Source of the DNA: Ophioceras dolichostomum
Taxonomy: Eukaryota > Ascomycota > Sordariomycetes > Magnaporthales > Ophioceraceae
Direction: 5' to 3'
DNA length: 64,000 bases
NCBI GenBank assembly: GCA_003049485.1
Contig: PYST01000098.1
Span: 50,173 to 114,172 of the forward strand
Each line of letters opens with the position of its first letter. Position 1 is the stretch's first letter. Positions 45,002-56,282 of this stretch are shown in pieces. Below the pieces are notes generated by a model. That model did no database searches. It was not told where the DNA came from and worked only from the letters and a program-made list of their open reading frames with translations. The position numbers and the translations under genes are program-made.

Positions 45002-46503
45002 ATGCGTTCCCCTTGGGCTAGTGCTCCGACCGTTGATCCCTCTCCGGTAAACAACAACTCCTTCTACTCGATCTTGTTCCCGCCTACATCGAGCCCGTTG
45101 CCCGCCGAGGTTAACGCACTATCTCCGACTTTTACCTTTCTTGACAAGCACTCATCCTTCCTCTTCTACTTATTCCCCTTCGTCTTCTTTCTCTTCCTGC
45201 TTTCCGATCTCTCTCCTGCTCTCTTCTCTTCCTCGTCAGGCTTCTTCTCCTCTCTGTATTCCTTCTTTACCGTGACAGTGTTCGGCTTCTTCGCTTCTCT
45301 CTTCCGCAGCGGCAGCACCCCCACCATCACCCTCACCCCCGCTCCGGCGCCTGAGACCAAGGGCAAAGCGCAGGGCAACACCGGAAGCAGCACTACCGAG
45401 AAACAACAGCCCGCCAAGCAGCAACAGCAGCAGGGCGGTTGGATAGCTACTATCATGGCAGCAGTTCTTCTTCCCAGGGTGGCGGCGGCGGCTGCATGCG
45501 GCTCTATCATCACGGCCATCAAGTCGTCGTGGGAGCTCGGCCGCATGGTGCGCAAGAAGCATCTCGAGGAGCGCGTGTGTCGCGAGGACTCCAAGGAGAT
45601 GCGCCAGCTCGTCATCGACCTCCAGCTCCTTCACATTGACGAGCTGATGAGCGAGGATGAGCGCGACAAGTGGTACGACAAGCTCCTGACGGCTCTGGCC
45701 GAGAAAGATGGTGAGTTCTCCTGTTTCCCTTTGTCTATTTTCTTCCCCTCCCCGCTCTCCGTAAGCTGGATGCGAGCTGACACCCCATCAACAACAACCA
45801 TACAGCCGTCGCTATCAAGAAGATCAAGACTCACGTCCGGCTCCTGCGGGACAGCGAGCGCAATACCCGTGACAGCTTGACTCGCCGCAACTCCCTCCGC
45901 AACCGCGGCCACAGGCACTCCCCCGACGCCCCCTCGAGCCGGTCGCGTAGCAGCTCATCGGAGCAGCAGACGACACGCAGCCGGCGCTATACCGTCTCCT
46001 CCCCCGAGAGCGTGTCCACGGCCCGCTTCAGCAGCGTCGACGGCCTCGTCGAGAAGCGCGTGCGCTTCCAGCGCCCCTCGCGCCTGGACCTCTCCCGCGA
46101 GGGCTCCCGCGCCGACTCGCCCTCGCGCGCCTCCGAGCGCCGCCCCACTCCATACCTCCCGCCCACCCCCGTCCGCGGCTACCTCACTCCTTCGCCTCAC
46201 CAGGACCGCACCTTCGAGGAGGAGCTTTCCCGTTCTTCTTCTTCTTCCGGGGTGCGCGACTCCTCCCGTTCCGGCCGCAGGCGCTCCAGCACCTTCAACG
46301 GCACGTTCCAGAACGTGCCCGAGAACGAGGAGCTGCTCGTGCGGTCGCCCGGCATGCCGCGTGGCCGCTCGAGGGACCGCGGCAGCGGTTCGTGGAGGCG
46401 CTACTCGTCTCGCTGCTTGTCGGAGGAGGGCGACGACTGCGAGATCTGCCGGAGGGCGGCCGCGGAGGCGAGGAGGGATGTGCGCAAGTCGAAGACTTGG
46501 TAG
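45002..46503 (+). CDS. Unrecognised fungal protein with N-terminal membrane segments and Ser/Arg-rich tail
   Basis: Two exons, 45002-45710 and 45806-46503, give 468 residues. The intron (95 bp) has donor GTGAGT and acceptor TACAG, and joins LTALAEKD to AVAIKKIKTHVRLLRDSERN in frame. Residues about 50-102 are rich in Phe/Leu/Ser and would form two membrane helices. A Gln-rich linker (about 135-147) leads to an Ala-rich hydrophobic segment (about 148-170). Then comes a charged helical region (about 175-260) containing RKKHLEERVCREDSKEMRQL, followed by a Ser/Arg-rich disordered tail. Near the C-terminus is CEIC, a single CxxC pair. I do not recognise the family. The structure suggests a membrane-anchored protein with a cytosolic phosphorylatable tail; that is inference. 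Confidence 0.75.
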
Positions 46504-48275
46504 GAAAAGACAGCTACCTACCTTAGGTACCTACCTAACCGACCTAACCGACCTGCTTGCTCGCTCTTTACCCCTCTCTCTGGCTACGTACGAGGTCCCT
46601 ACACTTCCATTTCCTATCTTATACCATATAGATCGACACCAAGCGCACACAGACATCCACTTACACGAACAGCACCCCTGTCGGCAGTCAGTCCAGTTAG
46701 GCTGAGGTACGGAGAGAGGGGGTGAAAATTGCATCACAACTAAGATCATTATCAATCCACCATTACAGAAACACAAAAACAAGGGGGTGTACGAATAGCG
46801 GTTTTTCTGTAGATTTCGCATCGCATGGGCTTCCTCTTTGGACTCAAGTCGCTCGCTTACTCTCTCTCTCTTTTACATACTTCCTTTTTGTTTCCTCCGG
46901 GCATTGGCATGGTTCAACTGGGAATTTGAGTTTCGGGCGTTCTTAGGAGCATCTCTATTTTTCTTCTCCTTTTGCTCTCACACACAAGCACACAAGTCAC
47001 TCGCTATCTCTCTCCTTCAATATCTTCGTATTTTCTTTTATTACATGCATGCATGGAAATTGAATACATCGCCGATTTGTGTGTTTTCGTTTTGCGGCCC
47101 TTTCAACAAACCTCGTGTGTCGCCCTCCGGAGCTTCCAGAATGGGGAGCCGAGTTCCCAAGATCTAATCCTCTTTATCCACAACGCTGGAGCTGTGGTCT
47201 CACTGGACATCGACTACAGCTGTGTTGCCTCCCACCTTCCGTGGGACATCAACAGCTGTGATGGTTACTGTGGTGCCACCCGTTGATCTCGGCCTTGCGC
47301 TTATGGGGTGTGACAGGTAAGTGGGTGGGATCGTGTTCCCATCCCTGTTAGATTCCCCCACATAGGGGCTTGGATAGCGGCCAAGCGGCTCGGCATTGGG
47401 GATCTTAGGTTTCTCGGCGTGAGGGTCAGCGCACCTCCATCGGGAAGGTGGGTGATGCACGCGCGAGGCACGGACGGCATGAATACGGATCCTCTACTTT
47501 ATGAAGGATGGGGATAAGGCGGTAAATCCGCTGGGAGGCTCGTGGCTGGGAGGTTATGCGTCGTACCGCAAGACATGTTGCCGACTTTGCTATGCTATGC
47601 CTATCGTTCGTCCACCGAGCTCTCTTACCACATAGCCTCTTCCGCCCCTTCCTTCGAGCAATTGTGCACAGCTCTCTACCTATGTATGCGGGCATGGCAG
47701 CTGTAAGGGAACTTCAGGGCCAGCTTTGCTGGCTCGAGTGTGCCTTCAAGCTGCCTGGCTGCCACTACAGAGGTCTTTGCGTCTGGTGATGGTCGTTGAT
47801 CGCACCCCACGTCCCCGTCATAAAAGTGCAAAACATCAGCAAACGGTTCTCCACTTTCTATTTGGGATGGCAGATACGACACGGAGATTTTTCTTCCATA
47901 TACGCCCATTTTATGGCACAAATGAAACGCAGATGCATGTTTCGTTTCTACCCTCTTCTTGCACATACAACGACGCCGGTCTTACCCGTTGCATTGCGGC
48001 CGACCGCCCCGCGATGAGCTCCTACACACACCTGCCCGCTCACAGGATCCGGGCCCTTGTACCTCTGCCGGGCACCGCCCACCTCTCATAAACAGAAAGT
48101 ACCTAGTCGTCCTCCCTCCCTCTAGTCATTTCCATTCGCGTTCTTATTCGGGCTTTCTTATTGTCTCCCCCTTCCTCACCTTGACCCCGCCGCCTCTTAT
48201 CGAGATAATTGTCGCGTCCCCCAATCCACCACGAAGAGAGCGAGCTCTAGGAGTTATTGTCGACGACCGCAAACA
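46504..48275. other. Intergenic, no gene seen
   Basis: It starts with a CTACCTACCTTAGGTACCTA microsatellite in the 3' flank of the preceding gene and ends with the C/T-rich leader of the carboxypeptidase. No supported frame. Confidence 0.5.
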
Positions 48276-50043
48276 ATGAAGCTCTCCCTCCCCATGCTCG
48301 TGCCACTCGCGGCAGCGGCGTCGTCATCAGCTTCGACCCTAGAGAAGCGCGCGGGCATGTACGACGGGTTCAAGGTGTTCCACATCGAGGCCAAACAAGA
48401 CTACGACTCTATCCTAGCCACCGTGTCCTCGCTAGAAAGCGCGGTCGCTTTCGGCTGCGAGGACCGTAAGCACGACCACATCGACGTCGCCGTCGCGCCC
48501 CAGGACGTCGCCGCCCTCGAGGCTATGGGCCTCGAGCTCAACGTCATGATTGACGACCTGGGAGCCGAGCTGAGGCTGGAGGGGGAGACGGTGCCTTATG
48601 TGTCGACTTCGAGGACGGCCGTTAACAACATCGTTGCGGAAGGGGACGGGTCATCAGCAGCAGCTAAAGTGACAGCAGCAGCAGCGTTGCCGGATATGTC
48701 GTGGTTCGACGCCTACCACGTCTTCGAAGACCACCTCGCCTGGCTGGAGGACCTGCAGGCTGCGTTCCCGGGCAACTCGGAGGTATTCGTGGCGGGAAAC
48801 TCGCTCGAGGGCCGGCCCATCCAGGGCATCCACTTGTATGGCAGCGACGGACCGGGCAAGCACGAGGCCATCATCTGGCATGCTACCGTCCATGCTCGGG
48901 AATGGATCACGGCACCGGTAAAGCATCCTCTCAACGTATTTCGCACTTGGAGTAAAAATCAAAAAACCGAAGTGGCAAATCTGTTTGTTTGGTCGGTGCT
49001 GCTGCTAACACGAGACGGGAAAAACATACAGACGGTCGAGTACATGGCCTACCAGCTTGTCGACGGCTACCTGACAGGGAACTGCAGTTCCAAGCACGCT
49101 ATCGACAACTACGACTTTTACATCATCCCCATCGTTAACCCAGACGGTATGTCTCCCCCCTGCACGCCTAAAGGTGAATCTACACCTAGTAGCTACCTAG
49201 GTACCTGGACACTACCTGTCCGAATTACAGAAATATAACTAACATAAAACTCTTTCGTCGCCTATTCTAGGATTCGCGTACACACATAGCACTGACAGGC
49301 TATGGCGCAAGAACCGACAGAGACGCACTGGGACGACGTGTGAGGGCACAGATGTGAACCGCAACTGGCCTTACAAGTGGGATGTAAGTTTGCTCTGCTG
49401 TTGCTCTTGCTCCTGCTCTAATCCAATCCAGCCTTGTGTTTCGCTCTTATATCAACCACCTCCCTGCTGCTTAAGCAGTAATATGCTCTATGAAGACAAT
49501 TCATCACGACAGAGTCAGCTAACATCACCATCCCTTTCTTCCCCCCCTCAACACACACAGACCCCAGGTGGCTCCTCGACAGATCCCTGCTCCGAGACCT
49601 ACCGCGGCGAATTCCCCGGCGACACGCCCGAGATGGCCGTGCTGTCCAACCACACTCTAAGCATAGGCGAGAGCACGGGCATCAAATTCTTCGTCGACTG
49701 GCACTCGTACTTGCAGCTCGTTCTGCTCCCCTACGGCTACAGCTGCGACGTGGTGGCGGCCAACAACGAGTACCAGTTGCGGCTCGCGGCCGGCGTGGCG
49801 TCGGCCATCAAGGCGGTGAACGGGCTCGAGTTCGTCTACGGCCCCACGTGCCGGACCATATACCAGACTGCGGGAGGCAGCAATGATTACGTCTATGATG
49901 TCGCGGGCGCGGAGCTGGCGTGGGGCATCGAGCTGAGGCCGAGCAGTGGGAAGGAAGGGGGGTTTGTGATACCGCCGGAGAACATCCTGCTGAGTGGGAA
50001 GGAGGTTTGGGCGGGGATGAGATGGCTGCTTGCGAACTTCTGA
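48276..50043 (+). CDS. Secreted zinc carboxypeptidase, M14A (carboxypeptidase A-like)
   Basis: Extracellular exopeptidase removing C-terminal residues from peptides. Four exons (48276-48917, 49032-49146, 49271-49383, 49561-50043) give 450 residues. Residues 1-18 are a signal peptide, followed by a Lys-Arg site at 24-25 and an M14 propeptide to about residue 125. Zinc ligands are His206 and Glu209 in HAREW and His338 in DWHSY. Asn/Arg substrate contacts are in DVNRNW, the tyrosine equivalent to CPA Tyr248 is Tyr391, and the catalytic Glu is Glu414 in GIELR. In GGSNDY, Asn398 sits where CPA has Ile255 and CPB has Asp, so S1' specificity is not obvious. Introns have donors GTAAAG, GTATGT and GTAAGT and acceptors ACAG, CTAG and ACAG; the third has a GCTAAC branch site. 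Both splice joins within the catalytic domain restore conserved residues. Confidence 0.93.
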
Positions 50044-50925
50044 TGTTGGGCTTGAGGAGGGTTATTTTCTTGTGTCTCTTTCAAGCTGGCGTGGTCCTGG
50101 CGCGGATGGAAGGACTAGGCCTGTATTTAATAGATTACGAGCGCGTAGAGGCAGGCGCAGCACGCATGTTCATGGATCCAGTACATGGGGATCAGTCATG
50201 CCTTGATTCGGCCGTCCGTCTGAGCAACCCTTCCCCGTGGAGCTTTTTCTGGATGCAAGTTGAATACTACGTCGATGCCCCCAGTATAAGGCAAAACGGA
50301 TGGCCGAAAGAGCCGTACAGGGGCAATGAGAATTTCGTGCTACAGATAGACCTTAACTCTTCCAGCTGCTCTGTGGGACTGGATGAGACTGTGGTAGATG
50401 AGAGGCGCCCGGAGTATACACTCCGAAGCATGGGCGTAAACCGGCTTGTCCGAAGCATATTGAGATCTAGGGCTTAGCTGCCCCAGTCCGCATTTGGAGG
50501 ATGCATCGTGGCCATCGGAGACTTTCTGCCAGTTTGGTACTAGGATGCCACCTCGCGATGTGCTTCATTGGGTGGGGACTCAGCTGGAAAGCTGTTAGCG
50601 TCAGGGCTTGTCAAGCTGAAGAAACCGTTGAACACCGAGTGGGGCTTCCACTTTTGAATGCGGGGTGATTACTTTCGTTTGCTTGATTCGTTCTTTCAAC
50701 CTCCAGCAACAGCACAGCGGAATGCCAACAATCGTGTGATGCATTCTTCGGACATTAATGCAACCCAAGCGATAGCCGAGCGCCATGGAGTCTTAGGGCT
50801 GACCGACACTATACCACAAACAAGCAGACGAACGACTCGATTCGAACGGAAGTATTGGAACTCGAAATTCCGCGCTAACCGTCTCGGACTCTCGAGTCCC
50901 TCCGAGAATCCTCGACGATGCCGTC
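50044..50925. other. Intergenic, carboxypeptidase 3' flank
   Basis: A 145-codon plus frame starts at 50042, overlapping the carboxypeptidase stop as TGATG, and runs to 50477. It begins with a hydrophobic segment but matches no family. Re-initiation after a stop is not expected in fungi, so it is treated as 3' UTR. Confidence 0.4.
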
Positions 50926-50932
50926 TATAAAG
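50926..50932 (+). promoter_or_regulatory. TATA box of the giant ORF
   Basis: TATAAAG lies 163 bp upstream of the ATG at 51089. Because it falls inside the upstream extension of the open frame (which reaches 50918), it argues that translation starts at 51089 and that the extension is leader. Confidence 0.5.
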
Positions 50933-51088
50933 TCAAAGTATCACGGGGTGATGTGGCACTACCACAGCGTGAAGCTTCGAGCCACCACACCCGCTGCGTT
51001 GATTCCGCCTCATCTTCTTCGTTCTCTCTATGCGAAAGCCAGTCGCCCAAACAAAGGGAAATTTGCCTTATTCGCAGTCGAACCAACC

Positions 51089-54000
51089 ATGAAGGTCACG
51101 CACGACACGGAGCTGATGCAATATCAGCAGCTGGCAACCATCATGGGGCCCGACCACGCCTTTCAGGTGCTCGAGAGCGACGTCGGCATGACGCTGTTCT
51201 TCTCCATCGGCACCGACAAGTCCCTCTACCTCACTCGGGAAAAGCCGACGGATAAGGTCACTACTGGCTGGGAGAAGAAGGATCTCCTCTGGCCGTTCTT
51301 CGGCAACACTGCGTTTGAAGTGACGGCCTTCGCCGTGGCCAAGAACCCGAACACCACGACGATCGACATCGTGGTGGCGGTTGGGGTGCGTAATGCCGCC
51401 AACTACGTCTTGCTGTGGTTGAAGGACTACCGGGCCAACGAGGAAAGTCTGAACAAGTGGGAGACTCTAGACCATCGAATGCTGTGGAAGACGGTCAGCT
51501 TCCAGCCGCCTCAGACGCCGGGCCAGATGGGACCTGGCCTTCCTGGTCCCATCAACAAGATCTACTTGCAGCACTTCAAAGCTGTGGGCACGGCACAGTC
51601 CGCTCCTGGCCTCTGCTGCTACGTCGACATCGCTAAGCAGGGCGGCTCCCTCAGATACCGCGTGCCGCTTGCGTACGCCGGCGATCCGAAGCTCGGGTTA
51701 TGGATTGAGCATCCGACTCCGTCCAACTTCCAGTCGATCCTGTCGAGCAGCCTGGGCTTGCGCAACTCCGACGGAATGCCGGGCATGTACACGTTGGGCG
51801 AGGTCTCGAGGGTTGATCGCGAGAGCCGACCTTGCCAGCTCGTGTTCACGCCCGAACGCATCGACCCCCACCACGTCCACATCGTCCTGCCGATGCCCGA
51901 CAGCGTTCGGGCCATCACCTCGTTCCAGAACAAGCATGGCAAGACGATCATCTTCATAGCCGGCGAGCGCGGGCTCCAGTGCTACGGGCCCGACGCCCAG
52001 GACCAGCAACCCTCCAGCGTCCTCGCCAACTACAGCGGTGTCGGCGAGTCCGGCCGAGCCGGCCTGCTGTACAACACTCGCTTCCTGGCCGCATGCACCT
52101 GTAACTCGCGCACTAGCGTCTGGGGCATCAACGAGGAGGACGAACTGTGGTACTCGCACTGCGCTGCTGGCAACGAGACGATCATGACGATGGAGGACTG
52201 GCCAAACCCGATCATCATGTACCGCAACGTGCGCCACTTCGCATACTACCTCAACATGGCGCACGACTGTCACGTCACCTTCGCGCACCTGGACGCACCC
52301 GTCACGGACCCGTCCGCGCGCCTCGTCAAGCTGACCCAGGACCCGGCCACGACCGTCTGGTCGGAGTCGCAGATCCGCCTCCCATCCTCCGACGTTGACG
52401 CCCTCGACTTCCCGGCATTCACCACGCAGGTGCAGGCTCGCGACGACAACAACCTGCCGCTCCGCTTCCAAACTCTCTACCTCACGGCCACGAGCCCCGT
52501 GACCGTGTTCGTGGACGGGTACCCCACCAAGCTGGTCCCAGACACGCCCGTCCAGCTCCAGACGGACCCCACCGGAAACATCAGCATCGTCCAGGAGACC
52601 CGCGCCCTCTCGGCCGTCTGCTACCGTGTTTACCATAGCACGCTCCCAGACCTCGTAGTCATCGACCCGATGGCCAAGGCGCGCCAGCGGCTGGCGACCA
52701 TCAAGAACGGCAGCGACCTGGCAAGCGCCATGGTCTTGAGCGACGACGGCACTAGAAAACGGCTGGTGCCCAACGACGTGTCCGGCGCGGACAGGGACGC
52801 AACCGCGGCGGCGATCGCCCAGATGGCGGCTGTTTTCGATCAGGTGAAGGACGACGGGTCTAGAGGCTACAAGCCCAAGCCTAAGATCGCGGCAGCAGTG
52901 GCCGTGGCTGGAGCGGCGGCACCGCCCACCGCCACCGCCTTCAGCCTGGCATTCAAAGACGACAAGATCTCCTTCTCGCAGGGCGCCGCCGCAGCAGCCC
53001 CAGTCCAAGCTCTTGGCCTAGCAGACGACAGCGGCAGCGGACCCCTATCGATCGCCGGCGACGTGCTGCACCTGATCTCACAGCTCGGCTCCAAAATCAC
53101 CAGCTTCGTCGTGCACGCAGCCTCGGGCGTCTGGCGGTTCACCGTCCAGGTCGGCAACAGCACCTGGAGCTTTCTGTTGGACTCCCTCGCGACCGTGGGC
53201 AGGGCCATCGAGACTGTCTGGGCCCGGGTGAAGGTATTCTTCAAGGACCTCTGGCGGTTCGTGGGGTTCGTCTTCGAGTGGAACGACATCCTGCACACGC
53301 ACCGCGTCGTCAAGCACATGGCCCGGATGCATATGCTGCACGCCATCGACCAGATCGACGGCTTCGCGAGCGCGGTCATCGACGGCACCGAGGAGATCAA
53401 GGAAAAGGTGCGGACTTGGGCGAAGCTCCAGAGCAACGCTGCCGATGGGGACGCCAAAAGGACGTCGAAGGACCACGCCAAGACCCACGATTCCCTGCAG
53501 GGGCAGCGCGAGGCCACCGACTCGCCGCAGGCGAACTGGGTGGCCAACCACGCGAAGCAGAACATCGCCCGTTCCAGCGGCGACGACAGCACGTCCGTCA
53601 TCGGCGTCCCCTCGCACCTGTTCGACAATTTGAAGGTGTTCGTCGAGCGGGAGAGGGACACGCTCTACAGGGCGGTCGACGACGTGCGCACGAACATACT
53701 GGACAAGTTCCACGACCTGACCGCCCTGGAAATCGTCGAGAAGTTGTTGGCTGTCGTCGCCAGCGCCGTGCTGGAGTCCGCGTCCACGATCCTGCAGGCG
53801 CTGTTCGGCATGATCAAGGTGGCGCTGCGGGGCGCGTACGAGGCGCTGGATGCGGAGGTCAAGATACCGGTGCTCAGCCGGTTGTATACGAGCAAAATTA
53901 CGAAGGGGGATCCGCTGACGGTGCTGGATTTGTCGTGTCTGGCTGTCGCGGTGCCGGCTACGCTCGTGTTTAAGCTGCTGACACGCGCGGCGCCGTTCCC

Positions 54001-54883
54001 GGCGGAGGAGGAGAACTGGACGAGCGAGCTGCTGGGGACGACGAGTCTGGAGGGGTTCGTGAGGGTGTTCATGCCGGACTCGTTCTCGACCATGCCGCAG
54101 CGGCAGTGGATGATGGGGATGGCTGTTGACGCTCCACGGCAGCATGGTGGCGAGGGCGGTTTTGGCGTGGCCCAAGTCCAGGCCAAGATCCAGGCCATGG
54201 CCATGGCGGGCCCCGGCTCCCCGCCCTATAACATGACCGGCGAAGACGTCTTCGCTGTGCTCACCAACACCATCGCCTGCGCGGCCGGCTACCTCTACAC
54301 CTACTTCTCCTACCAGCGCGACCTCCTCGAGGCCGCCAAGATGCCGATCCCGCTGCCCCACCGCGGCGCCGTGGTCGTGACGTACGTGCTGTTCAACGCC
54401 TCGGGCCTGTCGGGCGTCATCGACGCCTTCAAGGAGGCCAACAACCCTGGCGGAAAAGGAACGGAATACCCCTGGCGCGCGGCCGGGTTCAACAACACGA
54501 TAGGCATGATCAGCATCGCGAAGACGCTGTTCGAGAACACGGCCTGGTACTACGCCACAGGCAAGAACCCCGGCGAGAAGATTCCCGATGGGGAGGTCTA
54601 CCGCGAGCAGCTGGCTCCGTACGTAGAGAGCGCGCTGAGCCTCGCGTGGGGCGTCACCACGTCTGTGGTCATGTTTGCGAACGGAGCGAGCGGCAAAAAA
54701 CCGAGCGCGTACGTGGCGTACGCGGGCACCATGGCGTTTAATGTTGCGGGGGCGCTGACGGCTGTGCAGCACCGCGCGCAGGGGAACGTGAAGGCGTACG
54801 TGGCGCTTGGACGGCTGGGGCTGACGACGACGTGTTGGGTGTTTAATGGGATTGTGGTGCCTATGATTATGAATGGGGAGTGA
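51089..54883 (+). CDS. Unrecognised 1,264-residue protein, intronless: propeller-like N-terminus, helical/membrane C-terminus
   Basis: Single exon starting MKVTHDTELMQYQQLA in good context (CCAACCATGA). The open frame extends to 50918, but the TATA box at 50926 makes 51089 the likelier start. Residues 1-400 contain repeated beta-rich units (for example FSIGTDKSLYLTREKP and SVWGINEEDELWYSHC) that look like blades of a beta-propeller. Residues 415-520 look like a beta-sandwich (Ig-like) module including VFVDGYPTKL and TDPTGNISIV. About 530-640 is an Ala-rich linker. From 645 on it is helical, with amphipathic Trp-rich helices near 670-745. Hydrophobic segments near 895-925, 950-970, 1055-1075, 1100-1115 and 1185-1255 could span membranes. 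There is no signal peptide. I cannot assign a family or function. The lack of introns in 3.8 kb is unusual among the neighbours, and horizontal acquisition is possible but untested. Confidence 0.85.
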   Translation: MKVTHDTELMQYQQLATIMGPDHAFQVLESDVGMTLFFSIGTDKSLYLTREKPTDKVTTGWEKKDLLWPFFGNTAFEVTAFAVAKNPNTTTIDIVVAVGVRNAANYVLLWLKDYRANEESLNKWETLDHRMLWKTVSFQPPQTPGQMGPGLPGPINKIYLQHFKAVGTAQSAPGLCCYVDIAKQGGSLRYRVPLAYAGDPKLGLWIEHPTPSNFQSILSSSLGLRNSDGMPGMYTLGEVSRVDRESRPCQLVFTPERIDPHHVHIVLPMPDSVRAITSFQNKHGKTIIFIAGERGLQCYGPDAQDQQPSSVLANYSGVGESGRAGLLYNTRFLAACTCNSRTSVWGINEEDELWYSHCAAGNETIMTMEDWPNPIIMYRNVRHFAYYLNMAHDCHVTFAHLDAPVTDPSARLVKLTQDPATTVWSESQIRLPSSDVDALDFPAFTTQVQARDDNNLPLRFQTLYLTATSPVTVFVDGYPTKLVPDTPVQLQTDPTGNISIVQETRALSAVCYRVYHSTLPDLVVIDPMAKARQRLATIKNGSDLASAMVLSDDGTRKRLVPNDVSGADRDATAAAIAQMAAVFDQVKDDGSRGYKPKPKIAAAVAVAGAAAPPTATAFSLAFKDDKISFSQGAAAAAPVQALGLADDSGSGPLSIAGDVLHLISQLGSKITSFVVHAASGVWRFTVQVGNSTWSFLLDSLATVGRAIETVWARVKVFFKDLWRFVGFVFEWNDILHTHRVVKHMARMHMLHAIDQIDGFASAVIDGTEEIKEKVRTWAKLQSNAADGDAKRTSKDHAKTHDSLQGQREATDSPQANWVANHAKQNIARSSGDDSTSVIGVPSHLFDNLKVFVERERDTLYRAVDDVRTNILDKFHDLTALEIVEKLLAVVASAVLESASTILQALFGMIKVALRGAYEALDAEVKIPVLSRLYTSKITKGDPLTVLDLSCLAVAVPATLVFKLLTRAAPFPAEEENWTSELLGTTSLEGFVRVFMPDSFSTMPQRQWMMGMAVDAPRQHGGEGGFGVAQVQAKIQAMAMAGPGSPPYNMTGEDVFAVLTNTIACAAGYLYTYFSYQRDLLEAAKMPIPLPHRGAVVVTYVLFNASGLSGVIDAFKEANNPGGKGTEYPWRAAGFNNTIGMISIAKTLFENTAWYYATGKNPGEKIPDGEVYREQLAPYVESALSLAWGVTTSVVMFANGASGKKPSAYVAYAGTMAFNVAGALTAVQHRAQGNVKAYVALGRLGLTTTCWVFNGIVVPMIMNGE

Positions 54884-56282
54884 AGGAAGGGAAGGACTAG
54901 TGGGCGGTTGCGGATGGGGTTTGCTTGCCTGAACTGGGGGCTAGTTGGCTGGCTCTTGTGTGAGGGGAAAGGTAGATGGTACATTATTGCTGAGGGTACA
55001 TCACTGCTGAGGGTACATTACTGCTGAGGATACATCAATGCTGAGGTGGCCGCGGAGGATGATGCCGTGTGTCTTGAGTGAGCGTTGGGATCCTGCTGGC
55101 GATGTCGAGGCCTTCGACGTCTCTCTATTTTCTTCTTTCCTTGCTTTCTCGTCCTGTCTATTCCCCGTTTTGTATCCGCAAAAGGGGCAAGCCATGGGGC
55201 CTCGGGGGAAAGATGACCTCGGGCTGTTACGTTGTGAAGGATTATGACTACGGAGATCGAGTATAGCCATCGCGTAATAAACTTGTTGACTCTGCCCATC
55301 TCCGATCTGGTTGCTTCCGCCTGATTCGTCTGTGTATCCTCGTTTGTCAGACGGGTGAGAGTCCGTCCTGTAAGCAAGCCTCTGATGGCCATGGCCAACG
55401 CGTGAGACTCGGATGCAATTCTTGACACGAAAGCTGGCAACACCAATAGCAGACCGTGTATTTTGTCCACGCGCGTCTTCATTGGCCACAGTCACCGAAA
55501 GAGATCTACCGACCGGCTGGATCTCTCGTTCTGAAACGTCACCCCGATTCAGCCCCAAGTCAAGATAGGAGGTTGCCTATTGTAGAATCCAGCCGCCCCC
55601 GCACTCTTCATCAACTTCCCTAAAATAAGCCCTATTATCCGCCTGCGTGCCTTACCTGGTGCATGTTAAGAAAGCTAATTAGCGAATCACTCGTCAGGCA
55701 TTGCTAATGTGGTCTAGACCTCATCGACCGGTGCGTGTAGCCTACCCCGCAGAGAGAGCCCCCCTTTCTCCCGCCGGCTGAACACATTTCTCCGAATGTT
55801 CCATAGCTGTGGACCAAGCAAGCACACGAGCTTCCGTCAGTGTACACGTGATAAGTCGGTCTATCTTGCTATCGAGTTTAAAGGGAGCCCATGTACGGAC
55901 TAATTCTGGGAGGAATTGGCTCGGTAGGTAAGTCGGAGCTTTTGGACTTTAGCCTTCTGCCGTCCGTCCATGCCTGGCGAAACGGAGTGGAGACTAAATA
56001 TCGCCGGCTCCAGACTTGGGGACTCGGGTTCTAATTATGGGGAGCACGGTGGAATGTGGGGTAGCACGGCAGTGTTGACGACGGATGTATCCGAGAGGGT
56101 GACAATCGACGAGGACAGGACTCATACCATGAGGAAGTGTAGAAAAGGAGAGAAGGATCGCTCGCTAAAAACCGCGGTGGAGATCCCCTAGCACTGCTGG
56201 TACAGCGTCGCGATCTGCCCCTGACGTGGAGAGCGCCAGAGCTTCCAACAGCCAAACTACTACTCCTGGTACCAAAATCAAG
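54884..56282. other. Intergenic, no gene seen
   Basis: It holds the 17-bp tandem repeat at 54980-55047 and otherwise only short ORFs on both strands. The last 100 bases are the leader of the next gene. Confidence 0.5.
54980..55047 (+). repeat. 17-bp tandem repeat, four copies
   Basis: Units begin at 54980, 54997, 55014 and 55031, with consensus TACATYACTGCTGAGGG. They differ by one to three bases and lie about 100 bp after the stop of the giant ORF, within its probable 3' UTR. Confidence 0.9.

Noticed and set aside
53078..54772. 564-codon minus frame inside the giant ORF
   Set aside because: Antisense shadow in GC-rich coding DNA; the plus frame has protein-like composition and a proper start.
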